From the NCBI GenBank assembly GCA_950106755.1, contig OX467088.1, positions 7,548,001-7,612,000 of the forward strand: DNA of 64,000 bases. Reading direction: 5' to 3'. Below the pieces are notes generated by a model that saw nothing but the letters and a program-made list of their open reading frames with translations, had not been told where the DNA came from and searched no databases. The stretch's first letter is position 1. Every line of letters begins with the position of its first letter. This document shows positions 62,464-64,000 of this stretch, piece after piece. This DNA comes from Climacium dendroides (Eukaryota; Streptophyta; Bryopsida; Hypnales; Climaciaceae). A program made the translations under genes and the position numbers.

Positions 62464-64000
62464 GTGTTGTTGGGAATGTATGTGTAGAAGATAAACAAAA
62501 ATGTTGAATTTCTGAAACTTTAATTTGGTGCAATGTTTCCGTATCCAAACATCTTGTCAAATATAAATGGTAATCAAAAACATTGAATTTTAATTTATAA
62601 GTTGCTTGAAGGATTGAGGAAAGTTTGATTGTGGGTTGTAATCAAAATTAATGACTTTTAATTCTATGATGGTAGTTCACCTACTATTAGTAGCATATAC
62701 AAATACTTGTATAATAAATCCTTTTTAGAATGACGTTCGAGAATATTTTTGTACATTTGTAATACTACCATCAATTGTAGTTTATTTGTTATACATTAAA
62801 ACCATTTTAATACAATTGATTTTCAAAGGCTCCAAACAATCTAAGAGATGGTTTACACTGAGATTAGAACAAATTAGGATTTAAGAAATTATAATTGATA
62901 ATTGACTAATAATAGGTTGTAGTTAATATTATTACAAAACCACCCTCTGTTTATGTTTTTTAGGATTACTTTTTAGACAATTTTTTGTTTAAATTTGTTA
63001 AATGTATTAAAACCTTAAGTTTATTTGATTTTAACAAGCTCTAGCAAGCATTTATTTGATTTTAAAAAAATGAAATATGCCTCTTTTGTCATCTTTTAGT
63101 TTTGATATTTTAGAATTTATTGAATTCCCATGTAATATGTTTTCAAAAGTTCCAATAGATTTCAACAAAATCTAACATGAAAAATGCCTCAACTTTTTGT
63201 AGAAAAATTGAATAGAAAGGGAGGTTTTGTACTAGAATCAAGTACAATTGGATTTACTCATAGGTCAAATCCCTTGTCATCCTCCAAAAATGAAGAGTTT
63301 AGTTGGAATCATGCATAGCTAGTGTAGATAATGTTTCCAATTTCTAAGAGTATTTTTCTTTTCCATCTCTATGAAGGAGGCCTAATTGATTTCCGAGCCC
63401 CCCATGATGCCTTAAACCTCTCAATGCACCACAAGTTTTGTTTGCTAATTTAATTTAAAGGTCCACTTTTGTTAAATCTATCTAACATGGATATAATCCA
63501 CTTTATTTTTCTTGGATTTATAATAAGATCATATAAAAGTATTTGTACACTTATTTTTGGCTTTGCTTCTTAAGGTCACACACAAAAAATGGAATAGGAT
63601 AAGCTATACTTTTTGTGCCACAATTGAATTGCCAAGCCTATTTGTGCCACTATAAATTAATGGTGAAGAATTTTCAAAACTAAAATTTACATTGCTAATA
63701 AATAATGGCAATAAAGTGGTATATCCTAAAGTGCTACAATTAATTTGACACCATCTACATTTTGGCCTTAAATAGCCACATGTATTCACTTAAAAACACC
63801 ATGAGCTTCTAAAAGCAACTAATAAGAATTGAAGAACTCTTTTGAAGTAATTTGATGGTAATTGAAGTATTTGGCACTTCAACAATGTATTTGTTGGCTT
63901 TTTTCCAAAAAAATGAAGAGGTTTTGATTGACAAAAGCTATACATGAAGAAATTTGAGTAGGACCTTATTCAAAGTATGAGCCAATGCTTTTGGACATAG
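62464..64000. other. Gene-free AT-rich stretch to the window end
   Basis: No gene, RNA or transposon end recognised. Confidence 0.4.

Noticed and set aside
1..64000. tRNA, rRNA or CRISPR-type features
   Set aside because: No tRNA-like T-loop with a pairing acceptor stem, no rRNA segments and no spaced identical repeats were seen by eye. A covariance-model scan was not possible.

Overview
This 64 kb window is AT-rich nuclear plant DNA. Evidence: a five-exon GT-AG gene for a CslA-type mannan synthase, plus plant-type transposons (Helitron, hAT, CACTA, copia and LINE remnants). The CslA protein and a repeat mix that includes Tc1-like and TTAA-flanked elements would suit a non-seed land plant (bryophyte, lycophyte or fern). 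That placement is an inference and no species can be named from the sequence.

Layout. 1-2080: unassigned AT-rich DNA and a dispersed repeat carrying the motif GTGATATTA. 2100-3760: a ~170-bp tandem repeat interrupted by a very uniform 11-bp minisatellite (2225-2937). 3974-7120: a broken Helitron Rep-helicase on the + strand. 7389-20570: MITE-like inverted-repeat elements, a LINE fragment, a short hAT-type MITE with a perfect 8-bp target duplication, and the first large TTAA-flanked element. 20576-22126: a 72-bp-arm hairpin, a short TTAA element and another TIR element. 25013-31292: a nearly complete hAT transposon with an 8-bp target duplication, a four-exon transposase on the - strand, and a 1.15-kb CACTA element inserted in it. 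31784-32320: a copia RT/RNase H fragment. 33890-40027: MITEs, ~320-bp tandem repeats and three consecutive TTAA-flanked elements that share their junction TTAAs. 42558-46870: a GC-richer island with the only apparently intact cellular gene (CslA, - strand, 539 residues) and a ~200-bp tandem repeat upstream of it. 47239-47722: three small minisatellites. 49617-64000: very AT-rich DNA with more MITEs, a decayed Tc1-like transposase and a series of TTAA-flanked elements.

Functionally there is one host gene, a Golgi glycosyltransferase making (gluco)mannan backbone. The rest is layered transposable-element DNA. The most unusual signal is the set of families with CCC-type terminal inverted repeats always abutting TTAA, the hallmark of piggyBac-type insertion, which is not the usual picture in plants. 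No transposase for them lies in the window.
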